64,000 nt of DNA from CAVPCZ01 sp963779225 (GTDB lineage Bacteria > Bacteroidota > Ignavibacteria > UBA10030 > UBA6906), in the NCBI GenBank assembly GCA_963779225.1, contig CAVZWW010000001.1, positions 186,001-250,000 of the forward strand. The letters are read 5' to 3'. The notes under the pieces are model-generated. The model had not been told where the DNA came from and made no database searches. It saw nothing but the letters and a program-made list of their open reading frames with translations. A program made the translations under genes and the position numbers. Below, one piece after another: positions 29,089 to 37,509 of this stretch (position 1 is its first letter; every line of letters starts with the position of its first letter).

Positions 29089-29571
29089 TCAGTCTTCCTC
29101 TTTCGCCTCCTTCTCCAGCAGCGAAGTGAGTGCCTGCTCCCATTTCTTCCGGAGCGGGTGTTTCACGTCTGCGGTTTTTTCCTCCCAGCCATCTCCCCTG
29201 GGATAGCGGAGAAGCGGTGTCAGGTAGAGGTCGAATTGTCTTCCCCGTTCCTCCAAACGCACAAGAATGCGTGATTGGATATTCCCTGCCTGCCCCGCTG
29301 AAGGTAAGACTGCCCGTAGAGTGTCCTGTTCAGACGCCTCCTTTGCTTTGATATCCCGCCATTCGGTTTCCACCTGATGAGTCACCGGGTCCACCCTCGA
29401 AAGGACGTACCCGTCAGTCGTGAGTGCCAGAGAGATCTTCCGGAAGGATTCCTCCACCGGCGGGCTCTGGATGCGCATGCGTATTCCCTGGAAGGAGGGG
29501 GAACATCCGGTCAGTGCAATGATGAGGTAGAGCAGAGCGAGAGGGAGAAGGGAGCGGCGGAATTCTTTCAT
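29089..29571 (-). CDS. Lipoprotein of unknown function
   Basis: 160 residues from ATG 29571 (MKEFRRSLLPLALLYLIIALTGC). The lipobox LTGC gives a clean lipoprotein; the frame is open upstream, but that extension lacks a signal. The mature domain is about 135 residues with an alternating pattern (SFRKISLALTTDGYVLSRVDPV, VETEWRDI, RILVRLEERGRQFDLYLTPLL) and a very acidic/basic C-terminus. It resembles small outer-membrane lipoproteins that carry a single alpha/beta domain. Function unknown. Confidence 0.7.
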   Translation of the reverse strand: MKEFRRSLLPLALLYLIIALTGCSPSFQGIRMRIQSPPVEESFRKISLALTTDGYVLSRVDPVTHQVETEWRDIKAKEASEQDTLRAVLPSAGQAGNIQSRILVRLEERGRQFDLYLTPLLRYPRGDGWEEKTADVKHPLRKKWEQALTSLLEKEAKEED

Positions 29572-29680
29572 GCCGGGGGTTGTCTCAGATGGACCGGGAA
29601 TGGGGAGCACGGAGCCGAATATGCTCAAATCTAGTAGTGTTGTGAGGGAAAAGCAAGGCCCATCAGGCGGAAAACCATGC

Positions 29681-29734
29681 TTAACAATTCGGTAACAATA
29701 GGGTAACACTCAGGTAATGATCAGTTGCTATCTT
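29681..29734 (+). promoter_or_regulatory. Pho-box promoter A (porin-pstSCAB-phoU)
   Basis: Four TAAC-type units start at 29682, 29693, 29704 and 29715, exactly 11 bp apart (TAAC, TAAC, TAAC, TAAT). After 10 bp comes TATCTT at 29729-29734, a -10 element. This is the arrangement of PhoB/PhoP-type direct repeats (TTAACA every 11 bp in Bacillus). The predicted start near 29741 leaves a 77-base leader to the porin ATG. Confidence 0.8.
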
Positions 29735-29817
29735 AAGTATCTTCTCGTTGATCCCGCTGTGCGGTGACGCTCCGGGAAACTGTAACGGCCACCAGATAAT
29801 CACTAAGGAAATCGCCA

Positions 29818-31173
29818 ATGAAGAACATGTCCCTGCTCTTGGGGATGCTCCTCCTTCTCCTCCTCCAGCTCACGGTTCGGGCCCAGGATAAACCCGTCTC
29901 GAGGGAAGAGCTGGAAGAGGTAAAGGGGGCGCTCAACGGTTTGAACGAATCATTCACCGAATACCGGGGCTTTGTCGACGCCCTTCGCAAGATCAAGATT
30001 TCCGGGTATGTGCAGCCACAGTACCGTTACACCGGTGTCGACAACGTCCCCTATAACATCGGCACGTTCTCGGGGGGACCGTTTCCGACGAACTCGAAGA
30101 GTCTCTTCCAGGTGCGGCGTGGTCGCTTGAAGGTTACCTATGACAACGTGCTGACCATGTTCGTAATCCAGATCGACGCTGTCCAGACCGGGTTCACTGT
30201 GAAAGATGCGTATCTGAAGGTGATCGAGCCCTGGACGAAGGCGTTTGGGTTCCAGATGGGCGTGTTTGACCGTCCCTTCGGTTATGAGATCTCCTATTCT
30301 TCGAGCAGCCGGGAGTCTCCGGAACGGTCGCGTCTCTTTCAGACGTTGTTCCCCGGGGAGCGAGAGCTGGGTGCGAAACTCTTCTATGCGCCGGAGATGG
30401 GCCCCTTGAGCATGCTGCGTGCGGACGTCGGGGTCTTCAATGGCTCAGGTCCGACCGCCAATGAATATGATAACTTCAAGGATATTATCGGGCATGTGGC
30501 CTATCAGCTCCCCTTTGACGAGATCGGTCTCGCACTCGATTTCGGCGTGTCAGGATATTTTGGAAATGTCCGGAACAACACCAGGTATCTCTACACATCG
30601 GGGACTCTGGCCGGCGGTGCTCCAGGATTCGTGGTGGACTCGACGGCAACCAACGTCAGCGCGGGGGTGGGGCGCCAGTACATGGGTGTTGACGCACAGC
30701 TCTACTATGACCTCCCTGTACTGGGTGGCCTGATCCTCCGCGGGGAGTATATCTTCGGCAAGCAGGCCGGGACATCAAACACTTCAATTAGCACACCCGC
30801 CCAGTTTGCGACTGGCATTTATCAGCGCGATTTTTATGGCTGGTACCTGAATTATGTCCAGAACATCGGCAATGCAAACCAGTTTGTCCTCAAGTACGAT
30901 GTCTACGATCCGAACTCAAACGTGAGCGCGTCGGATTTTGTCACGGGGAATACTACCGGGTCGCTCGGTCTGACGGCGACGGATCTGAAGTTCAGCACTT
31001 TCGGACTCGGGTGGATTCATCACTGGGATGATAACGTTAAGTTCGTGTTATATTATGAAATCGTGTCCAACGAGAAGCTGGCAAATCTTGCCAACACCAC
31101 ATCACCATTGGCTATGTACAGCACCGATGTGCACGACAACGTCTTGACGTTCCGCGTGCAGTACAAATTCTAA
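29818..31173 (+). CDS. Phosphate-selective porin OprO/OprP-like
   Basis: 451 residues with a signal peptide (LLLGMLLLLLLQLTVRAQ). A short coiled-coil-like stretch follows (REELEEVKGALNGLNESF), as in trimeric porins of this family. The barrel begins with ISGYVQPQYRYTGVD and ends in the aromatic FRVQYKF, a BAM-recognised C-terminus. LFQVRRGRLKVTYDN and AFGFQMGVFDRPFGYEISYSSSSRESPERSR match the OprP/O pattern. It should let phosphate cross the outer membrane. It is the first gene behind Pho-box A and is followed 42 bp later by pstS. Confidence 0.9.
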   Translation: MKNMSLLLGMLLLLLLQLTVRAQDKPVSREELEEVKGALNGLNESFTEYRGFVDALRKIKISGYVQPQYRYTGVDNVPYNIGTFSGGPFPTNSKSLFQVRRGRLKVTYDNVLTMFVIQIDAVQTGFTVKDAYLKVIEPWTKAFGFQMGVFDRPFGYEISYSSSSRESPERSRLFQTLFPGERELGAKLFYAPEMGPLSMLRADVGVFNGSGPTANEYDNFKDIIGHVAYQLPFDEIGLALDFGVSGYFGNVRNNTRYLYTSGTLAGGAPGFVVDSTATNVSAGVGRQYMGVDAQLYYDLPVLGGLILRGEYIFGKQAGTSNTSISTPAQFATGIYQRDFYGWYLNYVQNIGNANQFVLKYDVYDPNSNVSASDFVTGNTTGSLGLTATDLKFSTFGLGWIHHWDDNVKFVLYYEIVSNEKLANLANTTSPLAMYSTDVHDNVLTFRVQYKF

Positions 31174-31215
31174 CACCTCTTACTGTCAGTCGAATTCATA
31201 AGGAGAACTGAATCA

Positions 31216-32043
31216 ATGAAATCCATTCTTACGTTGCTCATCCTCGGATGTGTGCTCATGAACCCATCCCTGTTCAGCCAGGACAAAATCACCGTCAAGG
31301 GATCCGATACGATGGTCATCCTTGCGCAGCGCTGGGCGGAAAAGTACATGGCCGTGCATCCGGATGTGACCATTCAGGTAACCGGCGGCGGATCCGGTAC
31401 GGGGATCTCCGCGCTGATCAACGGCACAACGGATATCTGTAATGCTTCCCGGCCGATGAAGCCGAGCGAGCGGGACAAACTGAAGCAGCGCTTCGGGAGC
31501 CGCGGCGTGGAGATCAAAACAGCGCAGGATGGTCTCTCCGTATACGTGAATCAGGGAAACGTCATCACCGAGCTCGCCGTTGAACAGGTGAAGGATATCT
31601 ACACCGGAAAGGTCACCAACTGGAAGGCGCTGGGCGGGCCGGACGCACCGATCATTCTGTATGGACGCGAAAACAACTCCGGGACCTATGTCTACTTCCG
31701 GGACAACGTGCTGATGGGTGAGGATTATAGCGCGTCTATGCAGAGCATGCCGGGGACCGCGGCAGTGGTGAACGCGGTGTCCAAGGACAAAAACGGCATC
31801 GGATACGGTGGAGCGGCATACGGCGCCGGCATCCGCGAGGTCAAAATCAAGAAAGACGGGGGATCTGTTGCCTATGCGCCGACGATGGAGAACATAAAGG
31901 CCGGCGACTATCCTGTGACCCGGTTTCTCTACCTCTACGTGAAGAACAAGCCCACCGGCAAGATGAAGGAGTACATCGACTGGATCCTGAGTGATGAAGG
32001 CCAGGCGGTTGTCAGTCAGGTGGGATACTTCCCCATACGGTAA
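31216..32043 (+). CDS. pstS: Phosphate ABC transporter substrate-binding protein PstS
   Basis: 275 residues with a signal peptide, preceded by AAGGAGA. Phosphate-binding motifs are visible: VKGSDTMVILAQRWAEKY, VTGGGSGTGISALINGTTDI, RPMKPSE and the GRENNSGTYVYFRD block. The length is typical of short PstS forms. It binds phosphate in the periplasm and delivers it to PstCA. It lies in the operon porin-pstS-pstC-pstA-pstB-phoU driven by Pho-box A. Confidence 0.96.
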   Translation: MKSILTLLILGCVLMNPSLFSQDKITVKGSDTMVILAQRWAEKYMAVHPDVTIQVTGGGSGTGISALINGTTDICNASRPMKPSERDKLKQRFGSRGVEIKTAQDGLSVYVNQGNVITELAVEQVKDIYTGKVTNWKALGGPDAPIILYGRENNSGTYVYFRDNVLMGEDYSASMQSMPGTAAVVNAVSKDKNGIGYGGAAYGAGIREVKIKKDGGSVAYAPTMENIKAGDYPVTRFLYLYVKNKPTGKMKEYIDWILSDEGQAVVSQVGYFPIR

Positions 32044-32144
32044 ATCCGGATACGGCAGTGCCCGCCGCAGTCCGGTTCACAACGTGTCGCGGTCCTGGGA
32101 TCATGAAATCTCCCCGGACCGTTCACGCACAAAGGAGAAAGGCA

Positions 32145-33233
32145 ATGGTGGAGGACCCTAAAGCCGTGGTCCCGGGAGAGGTGAAGCGTCTGCACGGGGC
32201 CGACCTCAGGAAACGCTTCCGGTGGGATGAGTTCCTTTCAGAGAAAGTCGTCACTCTCGTGGCGTTTGTCTCCCTTGCGGCGATCGCTGGGATCTTCTTC
32301 TTTGTTTTTCGCGAAGCAGTGCCGGTCTTCCTTGCTCCGTCACCCGACACCGCTGTAACGGCGCCTTCAGAAGAGCAGGAAACCTATGGCGATGAACAGA
32401 TCGGGGATGCCGCACGCCGTGTCTCCGGCAGTGACCGCTCCCGTACGATGGAAGGATCCGGCGGAGAAGGAGAATCTACGCTGGAGAACTTCCTCGGTAC
32501 CACCTGGGCTCCGGTATCAATGGAACCGCGTTATGGGGTCATGCCGCTTGTCGTCGGGTCGATCAAGGTGACTCTTCTCGCGGTCATCATTGCAGGACCG
32601 GTGGCAATCCTTGCTGCACTCTTCACGTCGTCCTTCGCCCCTCGCTGGTCTAAAGAAATCCTCAAACCTGCAATTGAAATCCTGGCGGGTTTCCCTTCCG
32701 TGGTGATAGGCTTTTTTGCCCTGGTTGTCCTCGCAACATTGCTTCAGGATCTGTTCGGTTATACGTACAGGCTGAATGCCTTTCTGGGAGGGGTGGCGAT
32801 GTCGCTTGCCGTCATTCCCATCATCTTCACCGTTGCGGAAGACGCCCTTGCCGCGGTGCCGAGATTCATGACGGAAGCGAGTCTGGCCCTGGGAGCAACA
32901 CCATGGCAAACGGCGTTGTTTGTGAAGCTTCCCGCTGCGACACCGGGTGTTTTTGCTGCCGTACTGCTCGGTTTCGGACGGGCATTCGGCGAAACCATGA
33001 TTGTTCTGATGGCAACCGGAAATGCGGCAATGCTCTCCTTCAGCATGCTCGAGCCGGTCCGGACGATGTCCGCCACCATCGGTGCTGAGATGGCCGAGGT
33101 GGTTTTCGGCGATACGCACTACAACGTGCTCTTTATGCTGGGAGCGATCCTCTTTGTCTTCACCTTCACACTCAATGCGGTCGCCGAAGTGTTTATCCGC
33201 CAGCGACTTCTCAAACGATTCCGGGGAGGGTGA
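32145..33233 (+). CDS. pstC: Phosphate ABC transporter permease PstC
   Basis: 362 residues from ATG 32145, with AAAGGAG ten bases upstream; in-frame upstream codons lack a ribosome site. After the first membrane helix there is an extra acidic, Ser-rich segment of about 60 residues (EEQETYGDEQIGDAARR onward) before the permease core. Core motifs are PAIEILAGFPSVVIGFFAL, TEASLALGATPWQTA and GFGRAFGETMIVLMATGN. It forms the inner-membrane channel with PstA. The inserted segment is probably periplasmic. Confidence 0.95.
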   Translation: MVEDPKAVVPGEVKRLHGADLRKRFRWDEFLSEKVVTLVAFVSLAAIAGIFFFVFREAVPVFLAPSPDTAVTAPSEEQETYGDEQIGDAARRVSGSDRSRTMEGSGGEGESTLENFLGTTWAPVSMEPRYGVMPLVVGSIKVTLLAVIIAGPVAILAALFTSSFAPRWSKEILKPAIEILAGFPSVVIGFFALVVLATLLQDLFGYTYRLNAFLGGVAMSLAVIPIIFTVAEDALAAVPRFMTEASLALGATPWQTALFVKLPAATPGVFAAVLLGFGRAFGETMIVLMATGNAAMLSFSMLEPVRTMSATIGAEMAEVVFGDTHYNVLFMLGAILFVFTFTLNAVAEVFIRQRLLKRFRGG

Positions 33234-33234
33234 G

Positions 33235-34140
33235 ATGAGCATGCGCAGGAAGCTCCTCGGGACATCGGTGGTTACTCTGAGTGCGCTTGCCGCATTCCTG
33301 ATTATCACGGTCGTGTTCTTCCTGATGGGTACGATTATTCTCGGCGGAAAGGACGCCCTCACCTGGGAGTTCCTGACCAGCGCACCGAGGGAAGGCATGA
33401 CTGAAGGGGGAATTTTCCCCGCCATTGTCGGGACGGCCCTGCTGGTGATCATCATGTCCATTGTCGGTGTCCCGATAGGAACGGTCACCGCTGTGTATCT
33501 GAGCGAGTATGGGGGCAGCAGCTCCATCCTGGCGCGCGCTATCCGCTTTGCCGTCAATACGCTTGCGGGTGTTCCGGCCATCGTTTTCGGGCTGTTCGGG
33601 CTCGGCTTTTTTGTACAGGTTGTCGGCTCGGGGATGGACAGGATACTGACGGACGGCTCGGGTTTGCGGTGGGCCCAGCCCAACATCCTCTGGGCAAGTC
33701 TCACGATGGCCCTTCTTACGCTGCCCGTGGTCATTGTTTCGGTGGAGGAAGCCATTAAAACCGTTCCCGCGGAACTCCGCGCCGCAAGCCTCGCCCTGGG
33801 TGCCACCAAATGGCAGACCATCGTGAAGATTGTGATACCGAACTCGATTACCGGCATTCTCACCGGCGCCATTCTCGCGGTAAGCCGCGGAGCGGGGGAG
33901 GTCGCGCCGATTCTCTTTACCGGGGCTGCCTACTTTCTCCCGCATCTTCCGGGCAGCCTCTCGGATCAATTCATGGAGCTCGGCTACCACGTGTATATTA
34001 TGTCCACGCAGTCGACCAATGTCGACGCGACGCGTGGTATTCAGTATGCCACAACGCTCGTCCTGCTCCTGCTGACCTTCATGCTGAATTTTTCGGCCAT
34101 CTTCTTGCGTTCGCGTCTCCGGGCGCATCAGATGTCGTGA
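33235..34140 (+). CDS. pstA: Phosphate ABC transporter permease PstA
   Basis: 301 residues from ATG 33235, with GGGGAGGG just upstream inside the end of pstC; the two genes are separated by one base. Motifs include NTLAGVPAIVFGLFGLGFF, EELRAASLALGATKWQT-like PAELRAASLALGATKWQ and SRGAGEVAPILFTGAAYFLP. The protein pairs with PstC. Ten bases separate it from pstB. Confidence 0.95.
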   Translation: MSMRRKLLGTSVVTLSALAAFLIITVVFFLMGTIILGGKDALTWEFLTSAPREGMTEGGIFPAIVGTALLVIIMSIVGVPIGTVTAVYLSEYGGSSSILARAIRFAVNTLAGVPAIVFGLFGLGFFVQVVGSGMDRILTDGSGLRWAQPNILWASLTMALLTLPVVIVSVEEAIKTVPAELRAASLALGATKWQTIVKIVIPNSITGILTGAILAVSRGAGEVAPILFTGAAYFLPHLPGSLSDQFMELGYHVYIMSTQSTNVDATRGIQYATTLVLLLLTFMLNFSAIFLRSRLRAHQMS

Positions 34141-34150
34141 ACGGATACCT

Positions 34151-34924
34151 ATGAACACTCCAACGCCGCGTGAAGCAAAAATCGAAGTCACCGACCTGAA
34201 CCTCTGGTACGGCCCCAAGCTGGCGCTGCACGATATTGCGATAGACATTCCGCCGAATCATGTCACCGCCCTCATCGGTCCTTCGGGGTGCGGCAAATCG
34301 ACCTTTCTCCGCACCCTCAACAGGATGAACGATCTCATCGACAAGGTCCGCATGGACGGGAACATCCGTATTGACGGGGTGGATATCTATGAGCGAAGCG
34401 TGGATGTCGTCGAGCTGCGCAAACGTGTCGGAATGATCTTTCAGAAATCCAATCCCTTTCCGAAGTCCATCTTTGACAACGTCGCCTATGGACCGCGCAT
34501 CAACGGCATCCATGACAAACGGCACCTAGAAGAAATAGTGGAGAGCACCCTGAAGAGGGCGGCACTGTGGGAGGAGGTGAAAGACGACATGAAGAAGAGT
34601 GCCCTTTCCCTTTCGGGAGGACAGCAGCAACGGCTCTGTATCGCGCGCGCGCTGGCCGTCAACCCCGGGGTACTGCTCATGGACGAACCTGCCAGCGCGC
34701 TTGACCCCATAGCGACGGCCAAGATCGAAGAGTTGATTTATCAGCTAAAAACGAACTACACGATCGTGATCGTGACGCACAACATGCAGCAAGCGGCGCG
34801 CGTGAGTGATTTTACGGCCTTTTTCTACATGGGTGAACTTATCGAGATCGGCAAAACGAAAACAATATTTACCACACCGGAGAAGAAGCAGACGGAAGAC
34901 TATATTACCGGCAGGTTTGGCTGA
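34151..34924 (+). CDS. pstB: Phosphate ABC transporter ATP-binding protein PstB
   Basis: 257 residues. Walker A GPSGCGKST, a Q-loop in GMIFQKSNPFPKSIFDNVAYG (typical of PstB), the ABC signature LSGGQQQRL, Walker B VLLMDEP and the switch VTHNMQQAARVSD are all present. It energises phosphate import by PstSCA. Usual PstB length, high similarity by eye to the family. Confidence 0.97.
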   Translation: MNTPTPREAKIEVTDLNLWYGPKLALHDIAIDIPPNHVTALIGPSGCGKSTFLRTLNRMNDLIDKVRMDGNIRIDGVDIYERSVDVVELRKRVGMIFQKSNPFPKSIFDNVAYGPRINGIHDKRHLEEIVESTLKRAALWEEVKDDMKKSALSLSGGQQQRLCIARALAVNPGVLLMDEPASALDPIATAKIEELIYQLKTNYTIVIVTHNMQQAARVSDFTAFFYMGELIEIGKTKTIFTTPEKKQTEDYITGRFG

Positions 34925-35014
34925 CGCGACGTCATGCCCGCATAGTCAACGTGAATGCGGTCCCATGTGTGCGGCTGTTCCATGGACTTGCGATTCGACG
35001 GAAGAATGCCTACT

Positions 35015-35725
35015 ATGAAAAACAATTTACACGAAGAATCAGGCGAAGGCATGGAGCGGCATTACCTACAGGAACTCGAGGCGCTGAAGACCAGCATCAT
35101 ACGGATGGGGAGCATGGTCGAACAGGCCATAACAGATTCCCTGCGTGCGATGCTCGAACGAAACCCGGAGATCGCCCGCCGGGTTCTCGCGAATGAGCAG
35201 AAAATCAATGCGTTGGAGGTGCAGAACGATGCTGCAGTCGTCAGTCTGCTTGCATTACAGCAACCGGTGGCACGAGATCTTCGCTTCATTCTTGCGGCAC
35301 TCAAGATCAACAACGACCTTGAGAGAATCGGCGATCATGCGGTCAACCTTGCGGAATCAGCGGTCACCTATGCCAGCAGGCCCCCCCTCAATATCACCAC
35401 CGGCATCCCGCACATGGCGCAGATTGCCCAGGCCATGCTTCGTGATGCCATCGATGGGTTCGTCCACACCAATGCCGCGTCGTGCCGTGGTGTTCTCCAG
35501 AACGATGATCTGGCTGATGCCCTGAACAGGAAAACCGTCGATGATCTTATTGCCCTTATTCAAAAGGATCCTGCCTCGGTGCAGCAGGCCCTCGAACTGG
35601 TGCGCGTTTCGCGGAATCTTGAACGCGTGGCGGACCTTGCCACCAATATCGCCGAAGAGGTGATCTTCGAGGTGGAAGCGGCGGTGGTCAAGCACCTCGC
35701 CGATCAGAAAGCTGGACCCCGGTAA
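35015..35725 (+). CDS. phoU: Phosphate transport regulator PhoU
   Basis: About 236 residues from ATG 35015; ATG codons at 35006 and 35051 are alternatives and the N-terminal extension is uncertain. Two three-helix PhoU repeats are visible, the first with LQELEALKTSIIRMGSMVEQAI and RDLRFILAALKINNDLERIGDHAVN, the second with VSRNLERVADLATNIAEEVIF. The conserved E/DxxxD metal-binding patterns are present in both. PhoU links Pst activity to the PhoR/PhoB system and represses the Pho regulon when phosphate is sufficient. It is last in the operon. Confidence 0.95.
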   Translation: MKNNLHEESGEGMERHYLQELEALKTSIIRMGSMVEQAITDSLRAMLERNPEIARRVLANEQKINALEVQNDAAVVSLLALQQPVARDLRFILAALKINNDLERIGDHAVNLAESAVTYASRPPLNITTGIPHMAQIAQAMLRDAIDGFVHTNAASCRGVLQNDDLADALNRKTVDDLIALIQKDPASVQQALELVRVSRNLERVADLATNIAEEVIFEVEAAVVKHLADQKAGPR

Positions 35726-35899
35726 ATCCTTCTCTCGACCAGACTCTTCTTTTCGGTCTTCGATGTGTGCGATCCATGTGCGTTCAGGCCGGAAAATTGT
35801 GCACGGTAACGGTGCTCCTGCCGCCGCAGCGATGACATCGAACCGGTTGTGCGGCCCATCGATCGGCAACCGATGAACCCGCCCATGCTTCACGATTTG

Positions 35900-35942
35900 A
35901 TAACCTTGGCGTAATGCGGGGATAACATCCCGTCGGTATATT
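35900..35942 (+). promoter_or_regulatory. Pho-box promoter B (small DUF4177-like gene)
   Basis: Units TAAC 35901, TAAT 35912 and TAAC 35923 are 11 bp apart. Exactly 10 bp after the last comes TATATT (35937-35942). The predicted start near 35949 gives a 75-base leader to ATG 36024, and makes the in-frame ATG at 35952 an unlikely start. The rest of the interval 35726-36023 shows no gene. Confidence 0.75.
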
Positions 35943-36023
35943 TGTCTGCGTATGCCGGGCTCGGGTCTTTCTCCGGTGGCATGCCAACAACGAACACCTC
36001 AAAGCGAAGGAGCGCCTTTCATT

Positions 36024-36263
36024 ATGGACCGATGGGAATATTGCTATGTCGACCTGATCCGCCATGAAATCACCTCTTTGACCAGTGAAGGCTTGGAACG
36101 CCGGCGGGTCAAGAAGGACCGCACGCGGGAAAACGATACGAAGGATGATGCAACCGCCCGTTTCATCGCCGCACTCGGACGGGAAGGATGGGAGATGACG
36201 AACGGCTTTGGAGACATCCAGCCGGTCCTCTTCTTGAAACGGAAGCTGCCACCCGAGGAATGA
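36024..36263 (+). CDS. 79-aa DUF4177-like protein in the Pho regulon
   Basis: 79 residues from ATG 36024, with AAGGAGC upstream. The N-terminus MDRWEYCYVDLIRHE and the later FIAALGREGWEMTNGF follow the DUF4177 pattern (a WEY strand, then GxEGWE), with a charged middle (RRRVKKDRTRENDTKDD). The function of these small proteins is not known. The promoter has the same layout as that of the pst operon, so expression under phosphate limitation is expected. Confidence 0.7.
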   Translation: MDRWEYCYVDLIRHEITSLTSEGLERRRVKKDRTRENDTKDDATARFIAALGREGWEMTNGFGDIQPVLFLKRKLPPEE

Positions 36264-36272
36264 CCCCGTGAA

Positions 36273-36500
36273 TCAGAAATCCTCGTTGTCGAGCAGGCGC
36301 AAATGATCGGCATGCTTTCGCGGGATGCCGGAAGCACGTGGAGGCCTGACAAATACCCCTGCGAGCGCTGCAGATATGCTCAGATCCTGCACGGTAGTAG
36401 CGCCACAACCCCTCCGCAGACACCTGATCACAAACAATCGGCGCACAGCGGTTGCCGAGATCTTCAGGCGACTTCCCCCGCATTTTGCACACTGCTCCAT
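36273..36500 (-). CDS. 75-aa putative zinc-ribbon protein
   Basis: The gene starts at ATG 36500 with an excellent GGAGGAACAGC upstream; a longer open frame upstream is not needed. Cys residues at positions 4 and 7 (CAKCGG) and 27 and 32 (CLRRGC) would bind one zinc ion. The remainder is basic and has no other recognisable motif. It lies 61 bp behind the metallophosphoesterase gene and may be the last gene of that operon. Function unknown. Confidence 0.55.
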   Translation of the reverse strand: MEQCAKCGGSRLKISATAVRRLFVIRCLRRGCGATTVQDLSISAALAGVFVRPPRASGIPRKHADHLRLLDNEDF

Positions 36501-36561
36501 GCTGTTCCTCCTGTGATCAACAATACGGGATAGCCGTGAGCCGCACCCCCGTTCTGTAAGG

Positions 36562-37509
36562 CTATGCCGCGATGAGCTCCCTCGCTGCCTCCGGGCTAGC
36601 AGGTTGTGCGACAGATGACAAGCCATTCATTGGCACGTGTATCAACGTGGTCTCCGCCTGCTGGTTGAAGAGCCGTATCAGATTGTACGAGGTCGACCCC
36701 TTGGTGTCCCGGCCGAAGACTGACCCCCCGGCATTGGCAAAACGCAAGTCTTTCCTCTCATAGCTGAAGCTGAGGTGAACATGGCCGTGCAATACCATGG
36801 TCACCCCGTGGTCCTTAAAAAGATCAAACAGTCTGCTCTTACCCCGCAGCTTCATCGTCTGTCGTTCGATGGCACCCCACACGCTCTCCAGGGTGCCCTC
36901 AGGTCCTGCGGACATCTTATGAAAGTGATGATGGACAATCACGATCTTGCGTTTATCTCTCACGCGAGAATCCTTGAGGAGATCCCCGATCTTCTGGAAC
37001 TCCAGGTCATCAACTGCCCCGTTTGAGCCGACAGGGTTCTTCACGCTGGAATAACGCGCAACAGAATTCACGCCGATCAACGCCGTATCGCCGAGAACTT
37101 TTGCGAAGGGGAAGGTCTTGCCGTCTGTGGCGAACTGACATCCTTCGAAGGCATCTGCAAAGTATGCGCGGAATTCTTTCACCTTCTTCCCGTACTGTGT
37201 TTCCTTGCACCGTCGGGGGAAGGTGAGGATATCCTCGGCGTGGTGCACGCCGCCATAGATGTCGTGATTGCCGATCACCACGGTCAACCGGCGCGGGTCG
37301 AGAAGCCCGGCGTTCTTAAACAATCGCCGGGCAATCTCAAAATCCTTCGGATCGGCATTCGCCGCAATGTCGCCGGCGACAACAACATGTTCCACATCCC
37401 GCCGCGCAATGGCATCCAGCAACGCCCGCACCCGGCGGATCGTGAATCGCTTATGTTCCCCGCTGAGGTGCAGATCCGCAATGTGGGCGATGGTAAAGGG
37501 CCGCATCAT
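36562..37509 (-). CDS. Cytoplasmic calcineurin-like metallophosphoesterase in a Pho-box operon
   Basis: 315 residues from ATG 37509, whose ATGA overlaps the stop of the glycosyltransferase gene. Metal motifs are ordered as in the family: IAHIADLHLSG, VVAGDIAANADP, VIGNHDIYGG, VIVHHHFHKMS and MVLHGHVHLSFS. No signal peptide is seen. The tight coupling to a lipid-type glycosyltransferase behind a Pho box recalls the PlcP phospholipase C / Agt glycosyltransferase pair of alphaproteobacteria, which replaces phospholipids by glycolipids under phosphate stress. That equivalence is inference; sequence similarity to PlcP cannot be tested here. Confidence 0.85.
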   Translation of the reverse strand: MMRPFTIAHIADLHLSGEHKRFTIRRVRALLDAIARRDVEHVVVAGDIAANADPKDFEIARRLFKNAGLLDPRRLTVVIGNHDIYGGVHHAEDILTFPRRCKETQYGKKVKEFRAYFADAFEGCQFATDGKTFPFAKVLGDTALIGVNSVARYSSVKNPVGSNGAVDDLEFQKIGDLLKDSRVRDKRKIVIVHHHFHKMSAGPEGTLESVWGAIERQTMKLRGKSRLFDLFKDHGVTMVLHGHVHLSFSYERKDLRFANAGGSVFGRDTKGSTSYNLIRLFNQQAETTLIHVPMNGLSSVAQPASPEAARELIAA

